31,939 nucleotides of DNA, taken from contig JBJMNK010000142.1 of assembly GCA_045804265.1 (NCBI GenBank), positions 1-31,939 on the forward strand, written 5' to 3'. The notes beneath the pieces were generated by a model. The model did no database searches. It worked only from the letters and a program-made list of their open reading frames with translations, and had not been told where the DNA came from. Shown piece after piece: positions 15,847-26,560 of the stretch (the first letter of the stretch is position 1; the number at the start of each line of letters is the position of its first letter). Made by a program: the position numbers and the translations under genes. Source of the stretch: JABFXC01 sp045804265 (lineage in GTDB: Bacteria > Gemmatimonadota > Gemmatimonadetes > Gemmatimonadales > Gemmatimonadaceae).

Positions 15847-17466
15847 TCATGCGTCGTCGAGATGAGCGGGTAGGACGAAGGGTCCGAGGTGCGGACCCTC
15901 GTTGTGCAGCGAGGCGCGCAGCGCCATGGACAGAACCGCGCGCGTGTCTTCCGGATAAACTATCGCGTCGACGAAGCCTCGGGCCGCGGCGTAGCGGGCG
16001 TCGAGCTGGCGCTCGTAATCCTCGCGCATCTCCTCGATCTGCGCCTGCAGATCGGGGCCGACCGGCTTTCCGGCTTTCTTCGCCTTCTCGATCGCCGGAC
16101 CGTGAACGGCCTGCACCGCAGACTCGCCTTCCATCACCGCCATGCGACCGGTCGGCCAGCTGAAGATGAAGTCGGGGTCGAAGCCCTGCGCCGCCATGGC
16201 GTAATAGCCCGCGCCGGACGCGTGGTTCACCGTCAGCACGAGCTTCGGGACTCTCGCCGTCGCCATCGCCTCGACGAAGCGCGCGCCGGCGCGGATGATC
16301 CCCTCGTGCTCGGCGTCGGCGCCGACCATGAAGCCGGAGACATCCTGCACCAAGAGGACGGGAATCCGCTGCCGGTCGCAGCGGTCGATGAAGTAGGCGA
16401 CTTTCTCCGCGCTTTCGGCGTACACGATTCCGCCGAAGCGCGGCTGTTCGCCGGGGCGCCCCTTGATCAGCCCGCGCGCATTCGCGATCACGCCGACCGG
16501 AATGCCGTCGACGGTCGCATCGCCGCAGATCATCTCCTTTGCCAGCTCCTCCTGGAACTCGGCGATCTTCCCGTCGTCCACGATCGCGCGGAGCAGCGCG
16601 TGCGCGTCGTACGACATCCGATGATCCGCGGGAAGCAGATCATAAAGCGCCGCCGAATCGGCGGCGTCACCGCTCGTTGGATGCGCAGCTCCGCGCTCGA
16701 GCAGCGGCTTGCGCGGCAGCCGTGCGACGCTCGAGCGCAGCTGCCGGAGGCAGTCGTCGTCATCCTCGGCGGTGTAATGCGCGACGCCGCTGATGCGCGT
16801 GTGGGTGTCGGCACCGCCTAACGTCTCGCCATCGATCGACTGGCCGGTGGCGCCCTTGACCAGGTTCGGGCCGCCGAGTCCCATGAACGACGTGCCGCGC
16901 ACCATGATGATCGTGTCGGAGAGCGCGGGGAGGTACGCACCGCCGGCGATGCAGGGGCCCATCACCGCGGCGAGCTGCGGAATGCGCAGGTACCGCCGCA
17001 TGATCGAGTTGTAGTAGAAGATCCGCGACGCACCGTACTGGCCGGGGAAAACCCCGCCCTGATAGGGGAGATTCACACCAGACGAATCGACCAGGTAGAT
17101 AATCGGGATGCGGCAGCGCATCGCGATCTCCTGGGCGCGGAGGATCTTGGTGATCGTCTCGGGCCACCACGAGCCGGCCTTCACCGTGGCATCGTTGGCG
17201 ACGACGACGACGTGACGCCCCTCGACCATCGCGATCCCGGTGACGACCCCGGCGGCCGGCGCCTGCCCGTCATAACGGTCCCAAGCGATGAGCAGCCCGA
17301 CCTCGAGGAAGCGCGACTCGGGGTCGCGCAGCCGGGTGATGCGCTCGCGCGCGGTCAGCTTTCCCTGCGAGTGCTGGCGCGCGATCTTGTCGGCGCCGCC
17401 GCCCTCGCGGAGTCGGGCTTCGAGCTGGCGCGATTCCGCGGCGAGCTTCCGCAGCCGTTCGGTCAC
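15847..17466 (-). CDS. Acyl-CoA carboxylase, carboxyltransferase (beta) subunit
   Basis: The 539-aa protein of the biotin-dependent carboxyltransferase family has two crotonase-like halves. PYQGGVFPGQYG, CIAGGAYLPALSD and MGLGGPNLVKGATGQ are in the N half; QDVSGFMVGADAEHEG and NHASGAGYYAMA in the C half. It transfers CO2 from biotin to an acyl-CoA. The GGPxLVKxATG and GGADTHTRISGVA segments look most like methylcrotonyl-/geranyl-CoA carboxylase beta; propionyl-CoA carboxylase is an alternative. Biotin carboxylase and biotin carrier genes are not in the window. The start is GTG (17464-17466), one base after the stop of the B12 subunit gene, with AGGAAG upstream as Shine-Dalgarno. Confidence 0.92.
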   Translation of the reverse strand: MTERLRKLAAESRQLEARLREGGGADKIARQHSQGKLTARERITRLRDPESRFLEVGLLIAWDRYDGQAPAAGVVTGIAMVEGRHVVVVANDATVKAGSWWPETITKILRAQEIAMRCRIPIIYLVDSSGVNLPYQGGVFPGQYGASRIFYYNSIMRRYLRIPQLAAVMGPCIAGGAYLPALSDTIIMVRGTSFMGLGGPNLVKGATGQSIDGETLGGADTHTRISGVAHYTAEDDDDCLRQLRSSVARLPRKPLLERGAAHPTSGDAADSAALYDLLPADHRMSYDAHALLRAIVDDGKIAEFQEELAKEMICGDATVDGIPVGVIANARGLIKGRPGEQPRFGGIVYAESAEKVAYFIDRCDRQRIPVLLVQDVSGFMVGADAEHEGIIRAGARFVEAMATARVPKLVLTVNHASGAGYYAMAAQGFDPDFIFSWPTGRMAVMEGESAVQAVHGPAIEKAKKAGKPVGPDLQAQIEEMREDYERQLDARYAAARGFVDAIVYPEDTRAVLSMALRASLHNEGPHLGPFVLPAHLDDA

Positions 17467-17467
17467 T

Positions 17468-17890
17468 TCAGGCTTCCTGGCGCTCGCGCTCGACGAACCA
17501 CTCCTTGATGTAGTCGATCAGGTCGGTGGTCGCGGTGCCTGGCCCGAACAGCTTGCCGATCCCGAGCTTCTGCAGCTGCTCGATGTCCTCCTTGGGGAGG
17601 ATGCCGCCGCCGGTGATCAGCACGTCGTCGCGCCCCTCTGCCCGCAGCAACTCGAGCACGCGGGGGAAGAGTGTCATGTGAGCGCCGCTCAGGATCGAGA
17701 GCCCGACGACGTCCACGTCTTCCTGGACCGCTGCGGTGGCGATCATCTCCGGCGTCTGGTGCAGGCCGGTGTAGATCACTTCCATCCCCGCGTCGCGGAG
17801 CGCGGCGGCGACGACCTTCGCGCCCCGGTCGTGGCCATCGAGGCCGGGCTTGGCGATGAGAACGCGGATCGGGCGGGACGCTGTGGCCAT
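17468..17890 (-). CDS. icmB: Adenosylcobalamin-binding small subunit of acyl-CoA mutase (IcmB-like)
   Basis: The 140-aa Rossmann-type B12-binding domain stands as a separate protein. It carries the base-off/His-on motif DGHDRGA (Asp18, His20, Gly23), the SILSG segment (65-69) and GGG (94-96) that hold the cobalamin nucleotide tail. Separate small subunits of this length (IcmB about 136 aa) pair with roughly 560-aa large subunits such as the one at 18801-20492. The two genes are split by a SAM methyltransferase gene. The start ATG at 17888-17890 fits the domain boundary; the longer in-frame ORF upstream has no family resemblance. Confidence 0.88.
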   Translation of the reverse strand: MATASRPIRVLIAKPGLDGHDRGAKVVAAALRDAGMEVIYTGLHQTPEMIATAAVQEDVDVVGLSILSGAHMTLFPRVLELLRAEGRDDVLITGGGILPKEDIEQLQKLGIGKLFGPGTATTDLIDYIKEWFVERERQEA

Positions 17891-17970
17891 GGAGAGCTCT
17901 GCGACGAGTTGAGAAACAGGGGCGGGGGCACCGGCTCCGCGGGCGGCTGTTGTCGCGCCCCGCGCGTAAG

Positions 17971-18800
17971 CTATCGCCGCGCTTTGGGCCGCGGCAACGG
18001 TTCCTTGCGCGCGACGAGGAGCATCTCGCTCGAGCGACGGCGCAGCGCACGATCGCGAAAGCCATCGTATGCCTGCTCGACGACGAGCCCCGCCTCCGCG
18101 CACAGTTCGGCGAGTCGTGTCGGAGTGTAGAGTCGGATGCGGTGTTCGCGCTCGCCTGACGTTCGCTTTCCCCGCCAGACGCTGCGGATCGTCAGCACTC
18201 CCGAGAGCCCGTCAAACGACCGCGCATGGGCGATGAGTGTCCCGTCCTGCGTTTCCCACCAGTCGCGCGCGAGAAAGTGCGCCATGACGCCATCACGATT
18301 CCCGCCGTGCCAGACGAGGACGCCGCCTGGCTGGAGGACGCGCGCGAATTCACGGATCACACGTGCGTCGTCAGCCGGTTCGGTAAAAAACCCGAACGAC
18401 GTGAACAGGTTGACCACGACATCGAAGCGGTTGCTCCAGCGCGTCGGGAGCTTGCGCATGTCACCGCGCGTGTAGCGCAGCCGCTTGCCCGTCCCGCGTG
18501 CCTTCGCCTTCGCGAGCAATGGCTCCGAGTAGTCCAGCCCATCGACGTCGAAGCCGGCTTCGGCGAGCAGGTGCGCGTGCCGCCCCTGGCCGCAGGGAAC
18601 GTCGAGGATTCGCGCCCCCGCGGGCGCGCCGAGGATCTCGATCAGTCGCGTGACCTCGTGCCGATCGCGCTCGAGGGTGAAGAGCGGCTCGTATTCGAGG
18701 AGGTACTGGGCGTCGAAATACGACGCCCACCAGTCGCCGGCTAACGCCGGCGACTGGTGGCTTTCATTTGATTTCGCGGCGCGGCGCGTTTCCCTAACGC

Positions 18801-18804
<4 letters not shown>
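17971..18804 (-). CDS. Class I SAM-dependent methyltransferase, start unclear
   Basis: The protein contains motif I ILDVPCGQGRHA, then GLDYS, GDMRKLP, FDVVVNLFTSFGFF and LQPGGVLVWHGGNRDG, a clear class I methyltransferase of the WW-x-YFD-x-x-YL type. The substrate is unknown. The start is a problem: no ATG, GTG or TTG lies in frame between the mutase stop codon and the conserved domain. The nearest candidate is CTG (18802-18804), which overlaps the mutase TGA as CTGA and gives 277 aa; the next ATG is deep inside the mutase gene (19119). A perfect 15-bp hairpin (18727-18760) falls in codons 15-26, just before the conserved YFD. Coordinates assume the CTG start. Confidence 0.75.
18727..18760. 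repeat. Perfect 15-bp inverted repeat with TAAC loop inside the 5' end of the methyltransferase gene
   Basis: CCACCAGTCGCCGGC (18727-18741) and its exact complement (18746-18760) flank the loop TAAC. It encodes the poorly conserved SHQSPALAGDWW part of the methyltransferase. In RNA it would be a very stable stem early in the gene, able to block ribosomes or end transcripts between the mutase and methyltransferase. Confidence 0.75.
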
Positions 18805-20492
<1,688 letters not shown>

Positions 20493-20545
20493 GCGGGGTC
20501 CTCGTTGAGGCAGATCGGCGCCGTTGGCCGAGTGGTACGCGAAAG

Positions 20546-21670
20546 TTAGCGGCGGGTGCTCCCTCCGACCACCGGAGCCGCGCTCGCCAGCAGCGACGCG
20601 GCCACCGCGAACGGAGTTGTTTCCCCGCGCTCGAGCGCGGGAAGCGAATCTTCGAGCGTGGCCTGCGTCGCCTCGTCGCCCCAGAGCCGCGCGCGAACGA
20701 GCCGCTCGGCAACTTCGATCACCCGCTCACGCAGCCGGCGCGCCCGCCTGACGCGAAGCTCACCGCTGCGCTCGAGATATCGCCGGTGACGCTCGACCGC
20801 GTCGATGACTTCGGTCACGCCTTTTCCCTCGACACCGACTGTGGCCAGCACCGGCGGCGTCCAGGTCGCGGCTTCCTCGTCCCGCGCCAGCGCGCGGGCG
20901 ACGCGAGCGGGATTCTGGGCACGCCGTTCCTCCGGCGTCATGACGCGCTTGAGGTCCACGCCGTGGTGCGCCGGCATGTCGCGCATCGAGTTTCCCGCAC
21001 GCAGGCCGAGCATCAGCTCGAGCTCATTGCGGAGCCGGTCGGCGCCGGGGCGGTCGGCCTTGTTCACGACGTACAGGTCGGCGATCTCCATCAGCCCGGC
21101 CTTGAGCGTCTGAATCGAGTCGCCCGATTCAGGCACCAGGACGACGATCGAGCTGTCGGCGGTGCGCGCGATATCGAGCTCGCTCTGCCCGACACCGACC
21201 GTCTCGATCAGTATCACATTGATACCAAATGCGTCGTAGACGTCGGCGACCTCCCGGGTCGCCGCGGCGAGCCCGCCTAACGATCCGCGCGTCGCCATCG
21301 ACCGGATGAACACGCCCGGGTCGAGGGCGACCGCCTCCATGCGGATCCGGTCGCCGAGCAGCGCACCCCCGGTGAACGGCGACGTCGGGTCGACAGCGAT
21401 GATCCCGACCGTGCGGCCGGCGGCGCGATATTCCTGCGTCAGGCGATTGGTGAGCGTGCTCTTCCCCGCGCCCGGCGGACCGGTGAGCCCGACGCGCCAG
21501 GCGCGGCCAAGCCTGGGGTGCAGCGCGGCCAGCACCGCCTCGAAGCCGGCGCGCCGATTCTCGACGATGCTTACGACGCGCGCGAGCGCGGCGGCGCGAC
21601 CGGCGAAGAAATCATCGAGCAGCTTGTGCTGCGCGGGCGTCAGCTCGGGTCGCGGCGCCGTCGGGCTCAC
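20546..21670 (-). CDS. meaB: MeaB-type GTPase, chaperone of B12-dependent mutase
   Basis: The 374-aa G3E-family P-loop GTPase has GPPGAGKS at 64-71 (Walker A), AVDPTSPFTGGALLGDR, ETVGVGQSE, the guanine-specificity motif NKAD, and a C-terminal helical dimerisation region. MeaB/ArgK proteins gate cobalamin loading and protect B12 mutases from inactivation. Being immediately upstream of the mutase large subunit supports that role for the neighbouring isobutyryl-type mutase. The start is GTG (21668-21670), overlapping the stop of the preceding CorC-like gene as GTGA; the longer ORF into that gene is a shadow. Confidence 0.93.
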   Translation of the reverse strand: MSPTAPRPELTPAQHKLLDDFFAGRAAALARVVSIVENRRAGFEAVLAALHPRLGRAWRVGLTGPPGAGKSTLTNRLTQEYRAAGRTVGIIAVDPTSPFTGGALLGDRIRMEAVALDPGVFIRSMATRGSLGGLAAATREVADVYDAFGINVILIETVGVGQSELDIARTADSSIVVLVPESGDSIQTLKAGLMEIADLYVVNKADRPGADRLRNELELMLGLRAGNSMRDMPAHHGVDLKRVMTPEERRAQNPARVARALARDEEAATWTPPVLATVGVEGKGVTEVIDAVERHRRYLERSGELRVRRARRLRERVIEVAERLVRARLWGDEATQATLEDSLPALERGETTPFAVAASLLASAAPVVGGSTRR

Positions 21671-22656
21671 GACGGCGTCGCGATGCGTGCAGCCGGCGCG
21701 GCCTCGTCGTGCTCGTCGCGAATGTCCCCGACCAGCTCCTCGAGGAGGTCTTCGAGGGTCACGATGCCGGCGGTATGCCCCTCGGCGTCGCGGACGACGG
21801 CGAGATGTGCGCTCATCCGAAGCATTCGATAGAGGAAATCGTTGCATCGAGTTTCGCCCGGCGCGCTCGGCACGGCGCGCAACGCGGGGCGCTTGCCATC
21901 GGCGCGAAGTACGTCGAAGGCGTGCACCATGCCGATGACGTCGTCGAGCGAATTGTTGCGGGTGATCGGGACGCGGCTGTACGCCGACTCGGCGATCCGG
22001 CGTGCGAGCTCGATCGCGTCCAGCGACTCGTCCAGCGCGAACACCTGTGCGCGCGGCGTCATGACGTCCCGCAGCGTCTTCTCACCGAAGCGCACAACGC
22101 CAGTGATGATCGCGATCTCGTCGCGGGCGCCAACTCCCTCCGCCTCGCCCTCGCGCAGCAGATCCTCGATCCCGTCGCGCGCGTCATGCGCGAGTCCTGA
22201 TTGCCGCGCACGTTCCGAGCGGTGCTCGACCGACCGGCTGAGCGCGACGATCGGCCAGAGCGCGATCTCGATCACCCGCAGCGGCGGCAGCAGGATCGGG
22301 ATCAGTCGCGATGGCCAGCGCCGCGCGATCGCGCGAGGAATGAGTTTTCCGAACACGATCAGGAAGAGCGCCGTGACGAGCAGGTAGAGAACCGCTTGCG
22401 AACCCTGCGGCGCGCGCGACGTGACGACCACGCCACAGAGCACGATCGCGAGCGCGCTTCCCGCGGCCGCGGCGATCACCAACCGCGTCGGTCGCTCGAT
22501 GTACCGCCCCGCGACCTCGAAGCCCGCCGGGCGTCGCTCCATCCAGTGGCGCAACCAGATCCGGCTCGCTGCGCGCACCGCGATCGACGCCGCCGTCAAC
22601 CAGGCGACGACGACCGCGGCGACGAGCACCGCCGGTACCGCGGCAGGCATCCTCAC
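21667..22656 (-). CDS. CNNM/CBS-domain membrane protein, CorC-like, lacking the C-terminal domain
   Basis: The 329-aa protein has an N-terminal DUF21/CNNM membrane domain with hydrophobic segments near 8-27, 58-78 and 88-103 (plus 118-140). A CBS pair follows (about 197-310: VMTPRAQVFALDE, GMVHAFDVL, GIVTLEDLLEELVGDIRDE). It is a paralogue of the upstream CorC but stops right after the second CBS motif, so the CorC_HlyC transporter-associated domain is missing. Such proteins are linked to Mg/Co efflux or homeostasis. It starts GTG at 22656 (GTGA overlap) or ATG at 22650. Confidence 0.88.
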   Translation of the reverse strand: MRMPAAVPAVLVAAVVVAWLTAASIAVRAASRIWLRHWMERRPAGFEVAGRYIERPTRLVIAAAAGSALAIVLCGVVVTSRAPQGSQAVLYLLVTALFLIVFGKLIPRAIARRWPSRLIPILLPPLRVIEIALWPIVALSRSVEHRSERARQSGLAHDARDGIEDLLREGEAEGVGARDEIAIITGVVRFGEKTLRDVMTPRAQVFALDESLDAIELARRIAESAYSRVPITRNNSLDDVIGMVHAFDVLRADGKRPALRAVPSAPGETRCNDFLYRMLRMSAHLAVVRDAEGHTAGIVTLEDLLEELVGDIRDEHDEAAPAARIATPS

Positions 22657-23903
22657 TCTCCGCTCTCCACCGCGGCCTTCGGCCCGGAGACGCGCGCCAC
22701 CGGGAGGCGTTCGAAATACACGCGGACGATGCGACGCCTGACCACGCGCTCCACCACGACGCGAAATCCGTCGACGACGAACGCCTCGCCCGAGCGCGGC
22801 ACGCGTCCCAGACGCGCGTAGACGAGCCCACCGACGCTGGTCACGTCATCGCTGGCAAAGTTGTGACGCGTCGCCTCGGACAGATCATCGATCGAGAGGC
22901 GGCCGGAGACCCAGAAGCGGTCGTTCCCTTCCCGCTCGAGCTCCGCATCTTCCTCGTCGTGCTCGTCGCGGATCTCGCCGACGATCTCCTCGAGAATGTC
23001 CTCGATCGTGACGATGCCGGCAGTCCCGCCGTATTCGTCGGTGACGACGGCGATGTGCGTGCCGCTCGCCTTGAAGTCGCGGAGCTGCGCGTCGAGTGTC
23101 TTCGTCGCCGGGATGAAGATCGCGGGCCTGACCTTCGCGACCCATCCTTCCGCCGGTTCCTCACCGGCGACGATCGACGGGAGCAGATCTTTTGCGTAGA
23201 GGATTCCGATGATCTCGTCGATCTCCTCGCTGAAAACCGGAAGCCGCGCGTGCCCGGTGCTGCGCAGGCGGTCCACCACCTCGGACCACGGTGTCTCGCG
23301 ATCGATCGCGATTACCTCGACGCGCGGCACCATCACGTCGCGCACCGCCTTCTCACGGAGCGTGAACACGCCGTCGAGCAGCACGCGTTCCTGGCGCGTC
23401 ACCTCGGCGTCCGCGGAGACGATCTCGCGGAACTGTTCCGCGGTCGCGGCGCGGGTCTCGCCGTGGTCCTGGTGCGGCGGCATCGCCCGCTCGAGCAGCG
23501 CGTCGATGCCGGCGCCGAGGATGACCACCGGCGCGACCGGCAGCCGCAGCAGTCGTTCGATCGGACGCAGCGGCTTCAAGGCATCGCTGCCTAACGCGTC
23601 GCCGATCGAGCGGGCGACTCCCTCGACCAGGCCGACGACGACCAGCGCGAGGACGATTCCCCACCCGATGCGCTGCCCGTGCGTGGGCAGGCCGGCGATC
23701 ACCAGCCAGACCGCGGTCCCCGAGAGGAGCAGCGAGACGAGGCGCGCCAGGGAGAGCGACCGGTGTGCATGGTCGCGTTTCGCGCGCGACGACGGAGGCT
23801 CTTCTCCCTCGGCCAGCGTCTCGTTGATCAGCGCCGCGTCGGCAGCGGCGAGCAGCGCGGCCGCACCGGTCGCGAGCGCGAGGAAGATCAGCCCGCCGAT
23901 CAT
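22653..23903 (-). CDS. corC: CorC/HlyC-family CNNM-CBS membrane protein
   Basis: The 416-aa protein has a DUF21/CNNM membrane domain (hydrophobic segments near 2-22, 52-71, 79-95, 120-135). It is followed by a CBS pair (about 187-313, VMVPRVEVIAIDRE and GIVTIEDILEEIVGEIRDE) and a C-terminal CorC_HlyC domain (about 327-400). The family acts in divalent-cation (Mg/Co) homeostasis. The ATG overlaps the ybeY stop as ATGA. The ybeZ-ybeY-corC neighbourhood is conserved in many bacteria. It contains one octamer copy (Leu-Gly in GDALGSDAL). Confidence 0.92.
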   Translation of the reverse strand: MIGGLIFLALATGAAALLAAADAALINETLAEGEEPPSSRAKRDHAHRSLSLARLVSLLLSGTAVWLVIAGLPTHGQRIGWGIVLALVVVGLVEGVARSIGDALGSDALKPLRPIERLLRLPVAPVVILGAGIDALLERAMPPHQDHGETRAATAEQFREIVSADAEVTRQERVLLDGVFTLREKAVRDVMVPRVEVIAIDRETPWSEVVDRLRSTGHARLPVFSEEIDEIIGILYAKDLLPSIVAGEEPAEGWVAKVRPAIFIPATKTLDAQLRDFKASGTHIAVVTDEYGGTAGIVTIEDILEEIVGEIRDEHDEEDAELEREGNDRFWVSGRLSIDDLSEATRHNFASDDVTSVGGLVYARLGRVPRSGEAFVVDGFRVVVERVVRRRIVRVYFERLPVARVSGPKAAVESGE

Positions 23904-24346
23904 GTGCGCCACATCGCGTCGAAACGATCGAGCAGCGTCTCCTGGCGGGCCCACATCTCCGACGACTCCCGCCCCGCCCCTTCCGGGTGTTCGTGGCCGA
24001 GGACGTGGAGCATCGCGTGAACCACCAGCCGCGCCACTTCCTCGCGCACGCCGACGCCGTGGGCGACCGCGTTGCGTGCGGCGACGTCGGGACAGATGTA
24101 GACGTCACCGCCTAACGGCGATCCAGGCGCCGCCGCCAGCGGGAAGGAGATCACGTCGGTCGGCCCGCGGTGGTCGAGGTGCTTGCGGTTGATCGCCGCA
24201 ATCGCGCTCGGGCGCACGAACGCGATCGACACGTTCGCGTCGCGCACGCCCTCCGCGGCGAGCACGGATCGCGCGAGGTCAGCGACGCGCTGGCGGGCCA
24301 GCGGCACGCGCACTCCGTCGGCCACCACGTCAACGACGAGGCTCAA
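23900..24346 (-). CDS. ybeY: Endoribonuclease YbeY (rRNA maturation factor)
   Basis: The 148-aa UPF0054 protein has metal ligands His110, His114 and His120 in the motif HAMLHVLGHEH (H-x3-H-x5-H). The substrate-groove segment RKHLDHRGPTDVISFP is at 54-69. It acts in 16S rRNA 3'-end maturation and ribosome quality control. The start is TTG (24344-24346), 17 nt inside the end of the pgpH gene. This keeps the first beta strand SLVVDVVADG, which a later GTG start would lose. Overlap with phoH, pgpH and corC neighbours is the classical context. Confidence 0.95.
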   Translation of the reverse strand: MSLVVDVVADGVRVPLARQRVADLARSVLAAEGVRDANVSIAFVRPSAIAAINRKHLDHRGPTDVISFPLAAAPGSPLGGDVYICPDVAARNAVAHGVGVREEVARLVVHAMLHVLGHEHPEGAGRESSEMWARQETLLDRFDAMWRT

Positions 24347-26555
24347 ATGCCGTGAACTCCGCGGTGACGCCGCCGCTCGATGCGGGATACTCCGTTCGAT
24401 GGTGATGCTGGCCGATCATTGCCCGGGCAAACTGGTCCTTGATCAGCTCGAGCTGCCGCAGCGTGAGCGGCGTGTTGCGCAGCTGCCCGGCGTCGATGCG
24501 CTGCTTGACGATGTGGTCGATCACGGCGCGGATCTTCTCCGGCGTCGGGTCGTTGATCACGCGCGTCGACGCTTCGACGCCGTCCGCGAGCATCACGATC
24601 GCCGTCTCCGCGCTCTGCGGAATCGGGCCCGGATACGTGAACTCGGCCGGGTTGATTCCGGTCGCGTCGCGTTCCTTCGCCTTCTCGAGGAAGTACGAGA
24701 TCGATCCCGTGCCGTGGTGCTCGGAGATGAATGACCGGACAGCCTGCGGCAGCTTCTCCTTGTCAGCCAGCTCCAACCCCGCATCGACATGGCTGCGGAT
24801 GATCCCCGCGCTCGTCTGCGGCTTGAGCTTCTCGTGCGGGTTCTTCCCCTGCTGGTTCTCGATGAAATACTGCGGCTTCTTCAGCTTGCCGATGTCGTGG
24901 TAGTACGCGCCGACGCGGGCGAGCAGCCCGTTCGCCCCGACCGCGTTCGCCGCTGCCTCGGCGAGATCGGCGATTCGCATCGTGTGCGAATACGTGCCCG
25001 GCGCCTCGAGACTCAGCCGCCGCATCAGCGGCCGATTCAGGTCCGACCACTCGAGCAGGCGCAGGTACGTGTCGATGCCGGTGAAGTTCTCGGCGAGCGG
25101 AAGGAGCGCCATCGCCAGTGGCACGGAGATCACGGCGCTGAACGTGCCCAGCCCCGCGCTGCGAAGAATCTCCATCCCGGTCCAGTCGAGCATCAGGCCG
25201 AGCGCGACGGCGACCGTCAGGTAGGCGAGCGAGATCGTCACGATCGGGATCAACGCCTCGTTTCGCCGGCGGAGGGCGCGTACGCTGAATGCGGCGGCCG
25301 CACCGGCGACGACGGCGACGAACAGCGCGTTCGTGCCGCGGAACGGTGCCTGCGTCCCGATCAGCACCGCGAGCACCGTCGACGCGATCATCGCGATCCG
25401 CGAATCGAAGATGACGCTCAGCATCACCGCTGACAGCGCGATCGGCACCAGCTCGGCGCGTCCCCAGATGCGCCCATCCACCGCCGCCGCGGCGAGCACT
25501 ACGAGGAACACCACCGCGATCAGCAGCAGCGCGCGATAGCTCGTGTACAGCTGCGGACGATAGAGCTTGAGCGTGAGCCCGACGACGACGAGCAGGAGAA
25601 AGTTGTACAGCAGCGAGCCGGTGACACGGGCCACGGCATTCTCGCCGCCGCGGTGCTCCTGCATCGCCGCTTGCAACCCCTGCAGCTTCGCTGCTTCGGC
25701 GCGCCCGACGACTTCGTGGGCTCCGACGATCTTCTCGCCCTCGCGCACGGTGTACTGATCGCCCGGCACCGACGCGCGCAGCGCCGCGCGCGCCTTCTCG
25801 GAGGCGGCGCGGTCGAGCGTCAGCGTCGGATGAAAGAGGCTTCCAATCAACTTCATGTACACCGCGTCGCCGATGCTCGACGTGCGGTCCGGGTGAAGGA
25901 AGCGCGCACGCGACACGAACATGTTGAACGTATCCACGCTGTCGGCGGCGGCGTGGAACTCCTCGTCGCCGCGGCGAATGATGACGTTGCCGCGGACCGT
26001 ATCGAGCGCGCCGCTCGGCGCGATGCCGCCGGCGAGCCAGCGCGCGAAGGCACGGCTCAACGCCGTCCGCATTGCCGCACGGCGTCGCGGCTGCGCCATG
26101 TACGCGGCCTCGCTCGGGTTCAGAGTGACGCCCTGGCTCGCTGCCGCGCGCTGCACCGCCGCGATCACCGCCGGCGTCGGTTCGATGCCCGGCGGTGCGG
26201 CGAGTGCGATGCTGGTGTCGAGCGCCGCGAGCTGCCGGTTGGCGGAATCCAGCGCAGCCGGCACATAGACGAAGATCGGCTCGGCGGTGCGCGAAATCTC
26301 GTCACGCTCGCGCCGCAGCGTTGGCGCGTCCTTCTTCACCGCGAACGCGAACGGCGCGATGACGTTGTCGGCGGCGACGGAGCCGACCTGGTAGAGCGGG
26401 ACGTCGGATGCCGGCGACGACGGAAAGAGCAGGTGCGTCGCGATCGCGAGCACGACCGCGAGCCCGACGCGCGCGCCGTGGTAGCGCAGCCGCGCGTTCG
26501 GGTCGGTGCCTTGCGGCTCCGCCGCGAGCCCGTCGATCTGTCGCCAGAGATGCAT
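24330..26555 (-). CDS. pgpH: 7TM-HD domain phosphohydrolase, PgpH-like c-di-AMP phosphodiesterase
   Basis: The 741-aa protein has one N-terminal transmembrane segment (about 31-45), a large extracytoplasmic 7TMR-HDED region (about 50-310), and seven membrane segments (about 314-490). A cytoplasmic HD domain (about 520-700) carries SHTMRIAD, YYHDIGK (His553-Asp554), IRSHVDAG and EHHGTG. In Listeria PgpH the HD domain hydrolyses c-di-AMP. Its gene next to ybeY and phoH is the usual arrangement. The extracytoplasmic part probably senses an envelope ligand. No diadenylate cyclase lies in the window. It has no octamer copy despite its 2.2-kb length. Confidence 0.93.
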   Translation of the reverse strand: MHLWRQIDGLAAEPQGTDPNARLRYHGARVGLAVVLAIATHLLFPSSPASDVPLYQVGSVAADNVIAPFAFAVKKDAPTLRRERDEISRTAEPIFVYVPAALDSANRQLAALDTSIALAAPPGIEPTPAVIAAVQRAAASQGVTLNPSEAAYMAQPRRRAAMRTALSRAFARWLAGGIAPSGALDTVRGNVIIRRGDEEFHAAADSVDTFNMFVSRARFLHPDRTSSIGDAVYMKLIGSLFHPTLTLDRAASEKARAALRASVPGDQYTVREGEKIVGAHEVVGRAEAAKLQGLQAAMQEHRGGENAVARVTGSLLYNFLLLVVVGLTLKLYRPQLYTSYRALLLIAVVFLVVLAAAAVDGRIWGRAELVPIALSAVMLSVIFDSRIAMIASTVLAVLIGTQAPFRGTNALFVAVVAGAAAAFSVRALRRRNEALIPIVTISLAYLTVAVALGLMLDWTGMEILRSAGLGTFSAVISVPLAMALLPLAENFTGIDTYLRLLEWSDLNRPLMRRLSLEAPGTYSHTMRIADLAEAAANAVGANGLLARVGAYYHDIGKLKKPQYFIENQQGKNPHEKLKPQTSAGIIRSHVDAGLELADKEKLPQAVRSFISEHHGTGSISYFLEKAKERDATGINPAEFTYPGPIPQSAETAIVMLADGVEASTRVINDPTPEKIRAVIDHIVKQRIDAGQLRNTPLTLRQLELIKDQFARAMIGQHHHRTEYPASSGGVTAEFTAFEPRR

Positions 26556-26560
26556 CGGCG

